From Icerya purchasi (lineage: Eukaryota > Arthropoda > Insecta > Hemiptera > Monophlebidae): a stretch of 64,000 nucleotides of DNA. This document shows positions 48,983-60,100 of the stretch, piece by piece. The stretch is taken from contig CM077116.1 in NCBI GenBank assembly GCA_039619475.1, positions 465,077,576 through 465,141,575 of the forward strand, written 5' to 3'. A model generated the notes under the pieces. The model was not told where the DNA came from. It saw only the letters and a program-made list of their open reading frames with translations, and ran no database searches. The position numbers were made by a program, and so were the translations under genes. The stretch's first letter is position 1. Each line of letters begins with the position of its first letter.

Positions 48983-50229
48983 TAATTTAAAAACTATACA
49001 TTAGTCTAATAAATATATGTTAACCTAATAAATGTAAGCTAATATAATAAATGTATATTTTGTTAATGCAATTTTGAAAAAGGTACTGTTTACTAAACAA
49101 AATACTTATTTAGGATGATCTCTAAATTGTTTAATATCAATTTTCAATGTGAAAACTAGGGCAGCAATTAACGATATGCGAACTTATAGATTAAATTTAA
49201 TCCTAAAACCCACTTACAAAAACCAGTCGTCTCGTGCTGATTGCACATAAATACGCATTCGATAAATTAATTTTCATTTAATTTGAAACATTCGTTTCGA
49301 AGTAGAAAGTACACCTAAGTCTGCAAATGATTTTCAACTCGTTCTTTTGTCAATAATTCTCGCTGATAAGTGTAACTAAGTGTTCTTCCGTATTGTATAT
49401 TTATCGGTTATTAACCGATGCCTCACACGAAGAGCTAGTTTCAATTTTTTTTTACATCTGAAGGTGGTCGAATTAATAATGTAGAAGAAAAAAATATATA
49501 CGTGCTTTTTTCTTTTGCTTATCGTTCGGAACTTATCCATCAACCACCACTACGTCCCTTGTTCACTGAACCTTACAACGCTTCTTCAAATAAAATGTAA
49601 GACTACCGGTTGCCACATCTAACCTTAAACAGCGTTACGTCTATAATAATTAGTGCGACTTTATCCAAACTTTGAACATGTAACTTGTCGAATGGAAAAC
49701 GTCAAATGCATGAAAAATTGCAAAATTTCTTGTTTCATACTTTTTTCTAGATTTCCAGCTGTTTGATTAATGTTAAAATAATTTTCCGGTTTCCAAAATC
49801 AATCAGAACGCGAATAAAAGTGTGACACAAGAAAATCGAAACCTTTTTTTAGTAATTGTACAAGAAGTTCTAAAAGAATAGCGTGCCGAGTGAATCAAGG
49901 AAAATATTGGAAACCGAACGGATTGTAAGTGACATCCGAAAAGATCTAACTTGTCCGCTACAAGAGATGTGAAAAGTTCTAGCTCACAATTAACGCGAGC
50001 GTCGTTTGTTGTTGGTCAATCTTTTAACGTAGAATAATACGAAAAATTGTCTCGTGTTTAGCAAACAACAAAAGCATCGCGAATAGCGGCAATATTACTC
50101 CACCGACGAATAGAATTTTAAAAAAAAAGTAATCAAAATGTCTTTTCTCCACATAATACTAATTCGGCCAAAACGAAATTCAACGAGGCATTGTCGTTTT
50201 TTTCCTTTTTGTAATTAGAACTGCGTAAA

Positions 50230-50264
<35 letters not shown>

Positions 50265-51846
50265 TCGCGCACGTGCGAGCGTGAACGCGCATCCACGAGC
50301 AGGTGTTAATAAAGTTACTCAGAACGCGGGTAAAAGTAAACCGATGACGGCTGGAGATTGAAGAGAAGAGGTGATCATGAAGTGAAGAAAGTCGAAGCTG
50401 AAAAGAAATGGTCGAGAGACCGTAATTTTTATAAAAGGTCAATATATTTTCCGGTGGAAAAAAACATTATTCTTCAAAGAAACGCTAATGAAAAGCAATA
50501 AACTGGGATAAAAATAATTTATGCAAAAGAACAAAAAGCGGTTAAATTTTTTTCGCTTTAAGCTAAAAGTTAATTTGTAATTTAGTTTTATTGTTTTTTC
50601 CCGACGACTACGTTTATTAAACGAAAACATCGTCCTCGTAAACAAATTATGGCATAACGAAATTATACGTAACGTTCGAATATTTTTCATTTTTTTCACC
50701 CTTTTTTGCCGTTCAAAATGATTTTTTTATCAGTTTATAAATTAGTACCGGGCAACAGAAGTGTTTTTTTATTATTGTTATTCCGAGGGAAAAAAATATA
50801 AGAATTGTTAAAACAACCGATAAAAATTTTATTACAATTTTTTCCCCTAAACAGCGGCTGTGATCGAAAAGTTTTAAAGATTATTAAGTTTTTTACGCGG
50901 CACTCGTGAAACGCTTCACCGCTTTCACTAGTTTATAACCCGGTTTTTTTGGGGTATTTTTTCTTTACGCGAGATCATTACTTAAAGACAGCTAACTAAA
51001 AGTCTCTTACTTGGTTTCGCCATTTTATTAAATGTAAAATTTTTCTTTTTTCTTTTTTTTCGGTGCGGGATGTTATCTCATCGCGGTTTTAGTTTTCAAA
51101 AAGATAGCGCATTAGAAGCGAACGTAAAGAAAAAGAAAATTATCAGTGGTATGTGAGGACGCAGCTGCGATTGACTAAACTAAAAAGAAAAAAAAACAAA
51201 AAAAACAGCGCTATCAATTGAAAGAGAAGAACTGCCTTAAAAGACGTCGTCAGAGCATCAAAAATGAATGAGAGTGGCTGGCTTGTAAAGGAAAACGAAG
51301 CGGAAACAATAAGGAGGGAAGTCAGCAACGGTTGAATATGATCTGAATCGATACTGTTAAAAGAAAAAATTGCTGAATTCGGAAATAAGGATTAATAACG
51401 AATTGATGAACAACGACCAGAAGTTTTCAAAGTTTTTTCATTTATTTACTTCTTTTTCCGCAAGAAATTTATTTAAGAATATGAGTCGAAGACGATTTTC
51501 CTCAATATCCACATAGTGTGAAACTGTGAGGAAATTCATTTTACTGGGAAAGCAGAAATAAGAGAATAATTAGGGTATAATGGCATGACCGAAAATGTGA
51601 TGGAAATGCAATGAATTGTAAGGTTTGGCGGCTATAAGAAATAATTTTCTGTTAGAAAAGAAAGACTAACGGGGCAGTGTCGACGACTTTCGCCGTTCCA
51701 CGAGTTGTCGAGCATTGAAAATATTAGTCACAAGTTTAATGTACGGTGGAAAGAAGGGGAATATAGAATGCTCAAAGAAATACGAAAGGGAGCGAGGAAA
51801 ATTACCAATAAATAAACATATACGTATGCATATATATGTATATATA
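48983..51846. other. No recognised gene; AT-rich DNA
   Basis: Only short domain-less frames. Holds a (GT)n tract at 50,231-50,262 followed by GC-rich alternating sequence, and several poly(A/T) runs. Confidence 0.55.
50231..50262. repeat. (GT)n microsatellite
   Basis: About 16 GT units, followed by GCGTTCGCGCACGTGCG, an alternating tract. Confidence 0.9.
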
Positions 51847-52131
51847 GTGAAGTAAAGTAAAGTCCCATACCTTTGATAGGGCGTTGGGATTGTATAAGCT
51901 TTCCATAATGGTACTGAAGGACCTAATGGATCTGATGAGAATACTGGGGCCAGTTCCTTTCTACTTGGGATCCGCCTTTACTTTCCCAGATTTCTCTGGT
52001 ACCCAATTATTTCAGGCTGGGTAAACCTTGAAGCGACTTGGATCCGGGACGAGACAAGTCCCGATAACCGATGACACCTCTGATTTGGTAGCCAAGCACC
52101 TTAACCATCGACTACCACGCTGTCTGCATAC
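51847..52131 (-). mobile_element. tRNA-derived SINE, copy 4
   Basis: Minus strand; the least damaged head of the four. Read on the minus strand: GCAGACAGCGTGGTAGTCGA (A-box-like), GGTTATCGGGACTTG (B-box-like), then a body with CTGGCCCCAGTATTCTCATC and a tail ending TATGGGACTTTACTTTAC. A (TA)n tract follows its 5' end, the same order as copy 1. No open frame. Confidence 0.8.
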
Positions 52132-52151
52132 ATGTATATATATATATATAT

Positions 52152-52155
52152 ATAT
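52152..52155. repeat. Target-site duplication (ATAT), left
   Basis: ATAT directly before the 5' LTR and again at 57,004-57,007. Four bases is usual for Gypsy-type integrases, but the site is a TA repeat, so the exact length cannot be proven. Confidence 0.55.
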
Positions 52156-52755
52156 TGATGCGAATCAGGGTTGGTGGCGCGATCTTTCATCGACGGTGAT
52201 CGATTATTTAATAACTTGTCCTATTATTGATATTAATTTGGTTTCGCGATCTTTCATCGGCGATAATCTCTGGTCGGTGTCGCTGTGTACAGGCTGGCGA
52301 CATTGCGTGTGCGCGCTGTCTGCGACACGTGCTGTTGTGCTGTACCGTTTCGTGTGATGAAGAGACAAAACCGGTTCAGGTAAATCTAAACTGATAAGGC
52401 TTCGGCTTTGTTATCTTCATCGACGGACGGCTTTTGTCTATGTGCGAGTTTTGGTACAACGGTCGGTGAGATGCTAGCTAGTAATCGCGTTTAATAATAA
52501 CAATGTTTTTTTCTAATCGTTCAATTTATCTCGATATAAAACTATATAAAGCCTAATGCCACCGACATTTTAAAAGAACTCTATCCGCGGTACCGTTTCA
52601 ATTGCAGTTATTTTTGTATTTATTTATTTATTTGTTTCCCCTCTCTGTCGTATTTTTGTATTCTTCTGCTGGTCGTCTCTCCCTCACGGACATACGAGAA
52701 ATCGGCGAGAGTTCCGTAAAATTGGAGAATTCATAAAAGTGGAGAATTCGTAACA
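52156..52755 (+). repeat. 5' LTR
   Basis: 600 bases from TGATGCGAATCAGG to CGTAACA. It matches 56,405-57,003 at every position checked except one extra G near 52,742. It carries a TATA-like box at 52,543. It supplies the promoter for the full-length RNA. Confidence 0.95.
52543..52551 (+). promoter_or_regulatory. TATA-like box in the 5' LTR
   Basis: TATATAAAG, about 390 bases into the LTR. Transcription would be expected to begin 25-35 bases downstream, giving an R-U5 of about 180 bases. The copy in the 3' LTR is at about 56,792. The start site is inferred, not seen. Confidence 0.5.
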
Positions 52756-52756
52756 T

Positions 52757-52775
52757 TGGCGCGGCGAACAGGGAC
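52757..52775 (+). promoter_or_regulatory. Primer-binding site (tRNA-Lys-like)
   Basis: TGGCGCGGCGAACAGGGAC begins one base after the LTR. It fits the complement of the 3' end of a tRNA-Lys (TGGCGC...CGAACAGGGAC) apart from GG where C is expected. The position and the initial TGG identify it as the minus-strand primer site; the exact tRNA is uncertain. Confidence 0.65.
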
Positions 52776-53196
52776 CTCGACGTCATCGATTCGTCGCAGG
52801 GCAAGGATCCCGGAGCCAACGGCCAAGCAGGAGACGGATAAGTTTTTACCTTCGATTTACTTTCATATTATTTCTATACATATAGATAATATTGAGTTTT
52901 GTTATTATTCGAATGGTAAATTTCAATAATCTCCTATATCGTAATTTTTAGAAAATACTGCGCATATTTCTATAGCGAACCGGTGCACATAATAATAATA
53001 TTTTGATTTCATAAGAATATTCTCTACAATCAGTTATTATAGACGGCCACGTAATTTTAAATTTTAATGATTGGTTACGATATTTCCGGCCACGTACTTT
53101 TAAATCTCAGTAATTTTTTACGATATTATTTCTAAATCATTCCTCGTTGCACGAATTTGCATTAAATAATCGCTCTACTGGTCATATGAAAAAAAA

Positions 53197-53227
<31 letters not shown>

Positions 53228-53347
53228 TAGTTGTACATCTCGGAATATTTTATAGCGTCTCGTAAATATACTATCTAAATTACATAAAATATAAAAATAA
53301 AATATATAGAAATAAATACGATAGATAAAGAAATATAGTTTATCCTT

Positions 53348-54547
53348 ATGTCCGAGGAGACGCTTAAAGGCGTCGTCTCCAAAAGAGGCCCGTATCGGGA
53401 TATTCCAGCGGTGCTAGATGACTCTAGCGAGGAGGGCGAGCCGGCAAGGCTCACTAGCCTTAATATCTCCGCGGAAGAAGGTCCGGAAGGATATGTCCTT
53501 CCCAGTCCCACACATCGCGGATTCTCCGATCCGGAGAAGAGCCCTATTGACCCGTACACTATGTTAGCTAATTTAATTAAAAAATCGACCGCAGATTCAA
53601 ATAAGAACTCCGAAAATTTAAATAGCAGAATGAATGAAATGAACAAGAACTCCGAAAATTTAAATAGCAGAATGAATGAAATGAATAAGAACTCCGAAAA
53701 TTTACGGAATGAAATAAATAATTTAAATAATAAAATCGATGCAAATGCAGAAAATCTTAACAATAAAATCGACAAGAACTCCGAAAATTTACGGAATGAA
53801 ATAGATAATTTAAATAATAAAATCGATATTAATATAGAAAATCTAAATAGTAAGATTGATAAAAACTTGGAGAATCTAAATAATATTATCGGAGGAATCG
53901 CCGCTGACTTAAATAAAAAGATAAACAACGACATCGGAAATTTAAATAATAAAATCGAGCACTTGAGCCCAGAGAATATGGACTCAATAAAGGCCTTCGC
54001 TGACAGGATTGAAGAAGAGGAGACTGAGAGTAGGAATCTGGTCGACCGAACGTACTGCCAATTAGTCGAAGTACCGGATATCGGTTCGAACTATGAAGAT
54101 CCCTCGATAGACAAAGTGGAATCCCTGTCGTCATTCGACAATCTTGAAGGTTCTACTGATGACACCATGATAAAGAAGTACCCGTACGAATCGCTGGTCG
54201 TCGGCGAAGAATCGAGTCCGGAGGCTCACCACGAACAAAAATCGTCTGGCCAATTGCACCAGATGGCCGAATATGAAAAGAACCCAGCACCTAATCCTGT
54301 TCAGGAATACGTTCGATTATCCTTTGCCGGAATCACCGATCATCGAAGGACGCTTAACCACGGCAAAGGCATTAACAAGCGTAAGCTGTATTATTATAAA
54401 ATACTTCGCTCGGTAGGTGTCTCCAAAAACAAAGATCGACGGAAAAGTAACTTCCATATTAAAGCGGTAGGCGTAGGAGAACATTGCCTCCGTAAGGCAT
54501 CCCGGTGGTGGAAATACCGGAGGAAATCATTCAAAGCCTGCGTTTAA
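53348..54547 (+). CDS. Orphan coiled-coil protein of the LTR element
   Basis: 399 codons, not recognised. N-terminus (1-75) is acidic and Pro/Ser-rich. Residues about 78-205 are a long coiled coil of Asn/Glu/Lys/Leu repeats (units such as KNSENLNSRMNEMN and ENLNNKIDKN), with DNA-level repetition showing recent internal duplication. Residues 206-340 are acidic and Ser-rich. The last 60 are strongly basic with aromatic residues (KLYYYKIL, RWWKYRRKSFKACV), suited to nucleic-acid binding. Insect Gypsy Gag proteins often start with such a coil, so this may be a Gag start fused to another end by loss of pol; no capsid fold or knuckle is seen. First ATG in the frame, about 590 bases past the LTR. 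No stops in a young copy suggests it is used. Confidence 0.75.
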   Translation: MSEETLKGVVSKRGPYRDIPAVLDDSSEEGEPARLTSLNISAEEGPEGYVLPSPTHRGFSDPEKSPIDPYTMLANLIKKSTADSNKNSENLNSRMNEMNKNSENLNSRMNEMNKNSENLRNEINNLNNKIDANAENLNNKIDKNSENLRNEIDNLNNKIDINIENLNSKIDKNLENLNNIIGGIAADLNKKINNDIGNLNNKIEHLSPENMDSIKAFADRIEEEETESRNLVDRTYCQLVEVPDIGSNYEDPSIDKVESLSSFDNLEGSTDDTMIKKYPYESLVVGEESSPEAHHEQKSSGQLHQMAEYEKNPAPNPVQEYVRLSFAGITDHRRTLNHGKGINKRKLYYYKILRSVGVSKNKDRRKSNFHIKAVGVGEHCLRKASRWWKYRRKSFKACV

Positions 54548-56362
54548 TTTACATTCATTTCTTATTACTAGTTTTATACTGATCTAGTTATTAGCTAGTC
54601 ATTCTAGCATGTATGTTCTGTGTTTATATGACTTTCTTGAGGGCTGTGACCCTACCTTATTTGTTTATCTATTATGTCATGTTTTGTTGTTTTGTTCATC
54701 AGCCTAGGTGCCGCGGATTTGTCTATATTCCTATGCTTATTTTGTTCATATATAGTTATTCTTTCGCGCACAAATTTTATGGATATATTTGGCCATTAAT
54801 TCCGACGTGATGTTGTCTCAAATACTCTCGTATTCCTAAACATTTCTTAATTCTATTCCTATAACTTACATTGTGCTGTTGCACGAGTGATTACCCACGT
54901 TACGATAATCTTAGTACAATCTCTTCCAATTATCCTTTCTGGTCATCGCACCATCTTCTTCCTGGTCATCGCACCATCTTCTATCTGGTCATCGCACCAT
55001 CTTCTTCCTGGTCATCGCACCATCTTCTTCCTGGTCATCGCACCATCTTCTATCTGGTCATCGCACCATCTTCTATCTGGTCATTGCACCATCTTCTATC
55101 TGGTCATCGCACCATCTTCTATCTGGTCATCGCACCATCTTCTATCTGGTCATCGCACCATCTTCTATCTGGTCATCGCACCATCTTCTTCCTGGTCATC
55201 GCACCATCTTCTATCTGGTCATCGCACCATCTCTCTCGGGCTGATGTTACACTCCATTCTGCCTCTTCGGGCTGGCATCACGCTCCATATCCTTATGCTC
55301 TTCGGGGTATAGTGCGCTGTGGCCCCTCGACTCCTTCGTGCTGGACTTGCCACACGCCTACCTCCACTTCACTTCCTATGCTGATTCCTGCACTTCCTTC
55401 TCGGCCATGTGCCTCTCTCTTCCTATACTAATTGATTATCTCTAACGTGCTAAGCTCTTCTTGCAGCTATTACTCTCTTATTATTTGCCTATATTCCTAT
55501 ACATATTTCCTATCTCACGTCTTTCAGACATCACATCGGGACGATACATTCTTTGCCACCATAATATTTTCATTTCCTAGTCATAAACTTGCTGTATCCT
55601 GTAAAACTATCCATTGATAGAACAACCGTGTGTGGAATGATATAGACGCTACCTCTGTAGACGGCCGGTGTACCTTTCTGTTTTTGTTTTCTTTCGACGT
55701 CGAAGATGTCGCCATTGTTTTTAAGTTTAGTTGTGTGTGATTTTGTTTTGTGTGCGTGTGATTTGAATGTAGGACTTATGAAAGAAAAGATAAATAAATA
55801 AAGACCGTCATGATGTTCGCGCCGATCGACAAAGATTGTTAAACCGCAGAGAACGGGGATATCATATATTTACTAAGTCATTCCTGTGTTGTTCTTGAAC
55901 TGACCGTTATAAGAAATTCCTACTTCCTAGTCGTTTTCTTTTCTGGCACTTAGCACTGTGGGCGCTGCAAAGCAGTCGTGGCCATAGCGTGAGCTAACAG
56001 GCGCCTGCATATCATAATTCTGGAACTCGAGTGGAGACGCATGGATACTCGCGCTACCCGTAAATAAATATATAGGCTCTTAATGCACCGCAGATCCAGT
56101 TGGACTGTGGTATTTGATACATAATCCCGTGCCTTAACGGGAGCGGCTGCATGTGCCGTTATTACGATCTTGGGGCGCGATGGAGACCATAAACGTCATC
56201 CTCGGGTGTCACATCCGCTGTTACCTATGCTCCGCTAGCTGACCATGGTGTCAGGAGGAGTCAACGGAATGTGGCCTATGTCCGATTTTTCCTGTATGGC
56301 GATCGACAAAGATTTGCTGCCTTGAAACTTTGGGTGCCGTTCCTCTGCGGGGCCCCAGATTG
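54548..56362. other. Non-coding 3' internal region of the LTR element
   Basis: No coding domain found. Frames of 141 and 186 codons here exist only because the 23-bp repeat shifts frame at each unit without a stop. Past the repeat the sequence is moderately GC-rich up to the purine tract. CGATCGACAAAGATT occurs twice (near 55,826 and 56,300). AATAAA at about 55,795. Confidence 0.65.
54939..55232 (+). repeat. 23-bp minisatellite inside the LTR element, 12 units plus a partial
   Basis: Period exactly 23: CTGGTCATCGCACCATCTTC plus TAT or TTC. Two unit variants (ending CTAT and CTTC) are interspersed. The last unit begins at 55,215 and breaks off after CACCATCT. As 23 is not a multiple of three, the repeat is not maintained as protein. 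Confidence 0.95.
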
Positions 56363-56386
56363 CATCCAAAACTTCCGTTTTGGATG
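56363..56386 (+). other. Perfect 10-bp hairpin just before the polypurine tract
   Basis: CATCCAAAAC, loop TTCC, GTTTTGGATG: a perfect stem-loop ending six bases before the purine tract. It could be an RNA structure in the element's 3' end (packaging, 3' end formation or priming). Function is not known. Confidence 0.7.
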
Positions 56387-56392
56387 AAATTT

Positions 56393-56401
56393 GGGGGAGG
56401 G
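56393..56401 (+). promoter_or_regulatory. Polypurine tract
   Basis: GGGGGAGGG, three bases (CAG) before the 3' LTR. It would prime plus-strand DNA synthesis. Confidence 0.75.
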
Positions 56402-56404
56402 CAG

Positions 56405-57003
56405 TGATGCGAATCAGGGTTGGTGGCGCGATCTTTCATCGACGGTGATCGATTATTTAATAACTTGTCCTATTATTGATATTAATTTGGTTTCGCGATC
56501 TTTCATCGGCGATAATCTCTGGTCGGTGTCGCTGTGTACAGGCTGGCGACATTGCGTGTGCGCGCTGTCTGCGACACGTGCTGTTGTGCTGTACCGTTTC
56601 GTGTGATGAAGAGACAAAACCGGTTCAGGTAAATCTAAACTGATAAGGCTTCGGCTTTGTTATCTTCATCGACGGACGGCTTTTGTCTATGTGCGAGTTT
56701 TGGTACAACGGTCGGTGAGATGCTAGCTAGTAATCGCGTTTAATAATAACAATGTTTTTTTCTAATCGTTCAATTTATCTCGATATAAAACTATATAAAG
56801 CCTAATGCCACCGACATTTTAAAAGAACTCTATCCGCGGTACCGTTTCAATTGCAGTTATTTTTGTATTTATTTATTTATTTGTTTCCCCTCTCTGTCGT
56901 ATTTTTGTATTCTTCTGCTGGTCGTCTCTCCCTCACGGACATACGAGAAATCGGCGAGAGTTCCGTAAAATTGGAGAATTCATAAAAGTGAGAATTCGTA
57001 ACA
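56405..57003 (+). repeat. 3' LTR
   Basis: 599 bases, the same as the 5' LTR except for one lost G in the GTGGAG near its end. Supplies the RNA 3' end. Confidence 0.95.
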
Positions 57004-57007
57004 ATAT
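57004..57007. repeat. Target-site duplication (ATAT), right
   Basis: Directly after the 3' LTR; the interrupted TA tract continues to 57,011. Confidence 0.55.
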
Positions 57008-57010
57008 ATA

Positions 57011-57157
57011 TGAAAATGTAATGTATGTATGTATTTATAGAAGACTTGATAAGATCGGAAGCGACGTTAAGTGGGAGTTTTATTAGAAGAAGTGAGAAAT
57101 TTTAGAATAAGAAAGAGAAACGCGTTCGTAAGAAATCAACCAAGAAGTAAATGGCGA
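57011..57157 (-). repeat. Right copy of the inverted duplicated flank
   Basis: Reverse complement of window positions 1-136, with a ~10-base insertion and a few substitutions. The original order here was SINE (-), TA tract, this flank; the LTR element now separates them. Confidence 0.75.
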
Positions 57158-60100
57158 GGATAAGAGAATCAGCTAAGGTAGCGGGAGTAGGAAAAGATTT
57201 AAGAATGCTGAGATATGGGAGCAAGCAAACGGAAGGAAATAACGCTATATTGCGGTACCACCGTAAACAAACAGTAGTAAATGGAGCCTCGCAATATTAA
57301 TTGTCGTATCACCTTGCTATCTTAACATGAAATATAGGTGAGTTTTATCGAGGGTAGATGCGTAAACGAAAATAAAGTTGCTCAGTTGTAGAAGCGAATT
57401 TACCAGAAGAGTAGGAAACATTAGAGTACTGGAAATATAACAGACAAGGGAAATAAAAGAACTGATCGAGACGGAAACTTGAAAACTAGAGATCAGACGT
57501 AGGCTAACGAATTTTCCGAATAAAGTATTCGGTTTTTCACTGTTCAGATCAAATGAAAATATCATCGACGAAAAATAAAAACTTAGAAAAAGTGATAATG
57601 GAGTAGGACAGTTGGCGCAAATGTATCGAACGGATTGAATTTGACTTCTCTAGGAATAGGAAGGGCAGATGAAAAGGACAGGTACGAGTACGGAATTAGA
57701 CGTAAGAGCCTGACAACGAGTGAAATCAAATATGGATGCGAATTTCAAACGTGTTGACGAAAAAAACGATGTAAATGTCATTGAAAGCAGTGCCGATAAA
57801 ATTATCGTTTGAAATACTATTGTGGACACTGTCAAAAATATCAAAAAAAAAAAAAAAAAGCTAAAACGAAATCCGAACACACATTAAAGAAAGGATATAA
57901 GGTTCTATCGGACTAGGCGTTTATTCGGAGAATATTTTAGCAGAATTTTCCGAAGCAAAGTTCTAAGTTAGGAAAGGGCACAATAAGTTTTCTTACGAAT
58001 ATAGTGAAAAAGAGACAAAAAATCAATGCCGAAAAAGGAAGAAAGTAAATTTATTCAAATGTATATATATATATATATATATATTGAAAATTCACAATTC
58101 ATGCGTGAAATTCCAAAAAAGAGTTGATAAACAGGTGCGTTACGACTCCTTGTGTAGGAAATTACGAAACTATATGAGCAAGCAGGAAGGATGGAAAAAT
58201 TCGTTGAAACGTGCAGAAAGGGAAACGAAGCCGATAAAGAAATTAAGTGTCGGTCGAAAGAAAGGTCTTATGAAAGCGAGTGTTCGAAATGACCTGAAAA
58301 AGGTCTTACTGCACAAATCTGCTACAGAGCGGTAAGAAGGGCTGAACGAATGTTGTTTCGTAGCGTTAGAAACTGCTAAAAGCGGTTAAATGAAAAGTCT
58401 CCCTATAATCCCCAGCCGCGGGGGCATTTATTTTTGATCGAAATAGATGAATCATCGTTAAGACTTGCAACAACCACTTTTAGACGGAAGAAGATTCTAG
58501 AACATGGTCGAGTTCATATTATACAGCGATGATGATGTTGATTACTGCTTAGTCCATTTAGAGATCAAAGTCAGCAGAAACACTAACGAAAGATCAACTC
58601 TGAAAGAGGCACAGAGTTTTAGCGAGAAAACATAATTATTTTCGAGAAGTAAGCTTTTCAATGGGGGGAAGTAAACAAGATATAGCTTTGACAGGGTCGC
58701 ATAGAAGAGAACTTCCTAAGCCCGATTATAAGCAGGTGTGATCTATGGACGGAGAAAAAAGTGACTAGGTTCAGGTGAACTTGAGCAGATATTAAGAGGC
58801 TGCGAATGAAGTAGAAATGTATACCACTGAAAGCGGAATTAGCGGTAATTTCGTTTGAGAAATTTAATTGTGTTTGTCGTGAGAATCGCAGCCGCCCCCC
58901 GCCCCATGTATATTTCGCTGAGAACTTCTGGTGCAACTTTTAGGCTGCCGGCAGAATAACCATTTAATAAATCCGGATTCGCGGGAAAGCTTTTTAATTC
59001 CGTGAAACGGAAAGTACATTAAAACGGAGAGTGTAAAATACTTCAGCAAAAGGGATCAAACAACCGTTAAACGTTTTGCCGCAAGAGCGTGTTTTTAAAA
59101 TGCGTTTTTGAACGATTACTAAATGATCAAACGCTGTCTTAATAACTGCGCATACTTTATCACGAAATTCATCATCAGCGGTGGACGCGGTGGGGGGTAT
59201 CGGTGAAATCTTTCGTAAGAGAAACCAAACTGGAATCAAAGAATATCTATTAATCGGCTGAATGTACACAGGATGGATGTGAGAAGAGTTGCCGAACTAA
59301 ATTTCTATAATCGGTAGAAATACTTATAAAATCTGACACACGTGTGTGTACGAGATTTCAGCGCGTCCGGTCGTTTTAGTATTTTGTAGTTCGCGCTACC
59401 TTGTATTACAATATAAGAGCCGCGATAACGAAGAAACCTTTACGGTACAACGTGTATTTGGAGATGGCACCCCGTATCGTAATGGGCACATGCGTGCTCG
59501 AAGCTATTTAAAAAAAAAAGGGGGGCCGAAGATCAACGACAGTGAGGGGCAGCAAAAATCGAAAGAGTTAAATCGATACTGCATTATTATTTATCGATTC
59601 AAACGGTTCAGCGTGAATCGTACCGGACGAAAACTGTGAATGTTAAATTCTCTGCTCGGACATCCCGAAAGGGCAGCCAGAAAATTGCTCTTTCTCGAGG
59701 CATGTCAATTGGCCGCCGGCGCACACAGTAACACTTTGCAATCTATTCAGCCGAGCTGATAGTATAGTTTCCGTTTGAAACTATTCCAGTTGAAGATGAA
59801 ACTAGGGGTTTTTGACGAGAATCCGGGGCGATCGAAAAAGGCGATCCCACAAACAGATTTCTCGAAAGTGTTTGAAGAGCCATACCGGAACTGAGTGTGT
59901 ATAGCCGTAGAAAAGGGTCCCATATAGAGGGCTGATGTAAGTAAGTTGCTTTTTTAAATCCGTCTGTTCTTACTTCAGTTCGACAAGTTTACAGAAATAC
60001 GCCTGCTTCATCATCGTAATTTTTAGCACACGAAAAACGAAAATCCGTCGCAGAACAAGGATTCCGAGTACCGCAAAGTTTGCGAATGACCGCACAGCAG

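Larger units (their letters stand above)
52156..57003 (+). mobile_element. Young non-autonomous LTR retrotransposon with one coiled-coil ORF
   Basis: 4,848 bases: 600-bp 5' LTR, primer-binding site at 52,757, a leader of about 570 bases, an ORF of 399 codons (53,348-54,547), about 1.85 kb of non-coding DNA with a 23-bp minisatellite, a purine tract at 56,393, and a 599-bp 3' LTR. LTRs start TG and end CA. No protease, reverse transcriptase, RNase H, integrase or Gag zinc knuckle is encoded, so movement would need enzymes from a related element. The 4-bp duplication suggests the Gypsy class. The LTRs differ by one deleted base, so the insertion is recent. It sits in the TA tract beside SINE copy 4. 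Confidence 0.88.

Noticed and set aside
53275..53934. 219-codon minus frame rich in Leu/Phe/Ser
   Set aside because: Antisense to the coiled-coil ORF, whose Asn/Lys/Glu codons read as Phe/Leu/Ser on the other strand.
54871..55431. 186- and 141-codon frames with HHLL-GHRTIF repeats
   Set aside because: They arise because the 23-bp minisatellite has no stop in several frames; the period is not a multiple of three, so no protein repeat is being kept.
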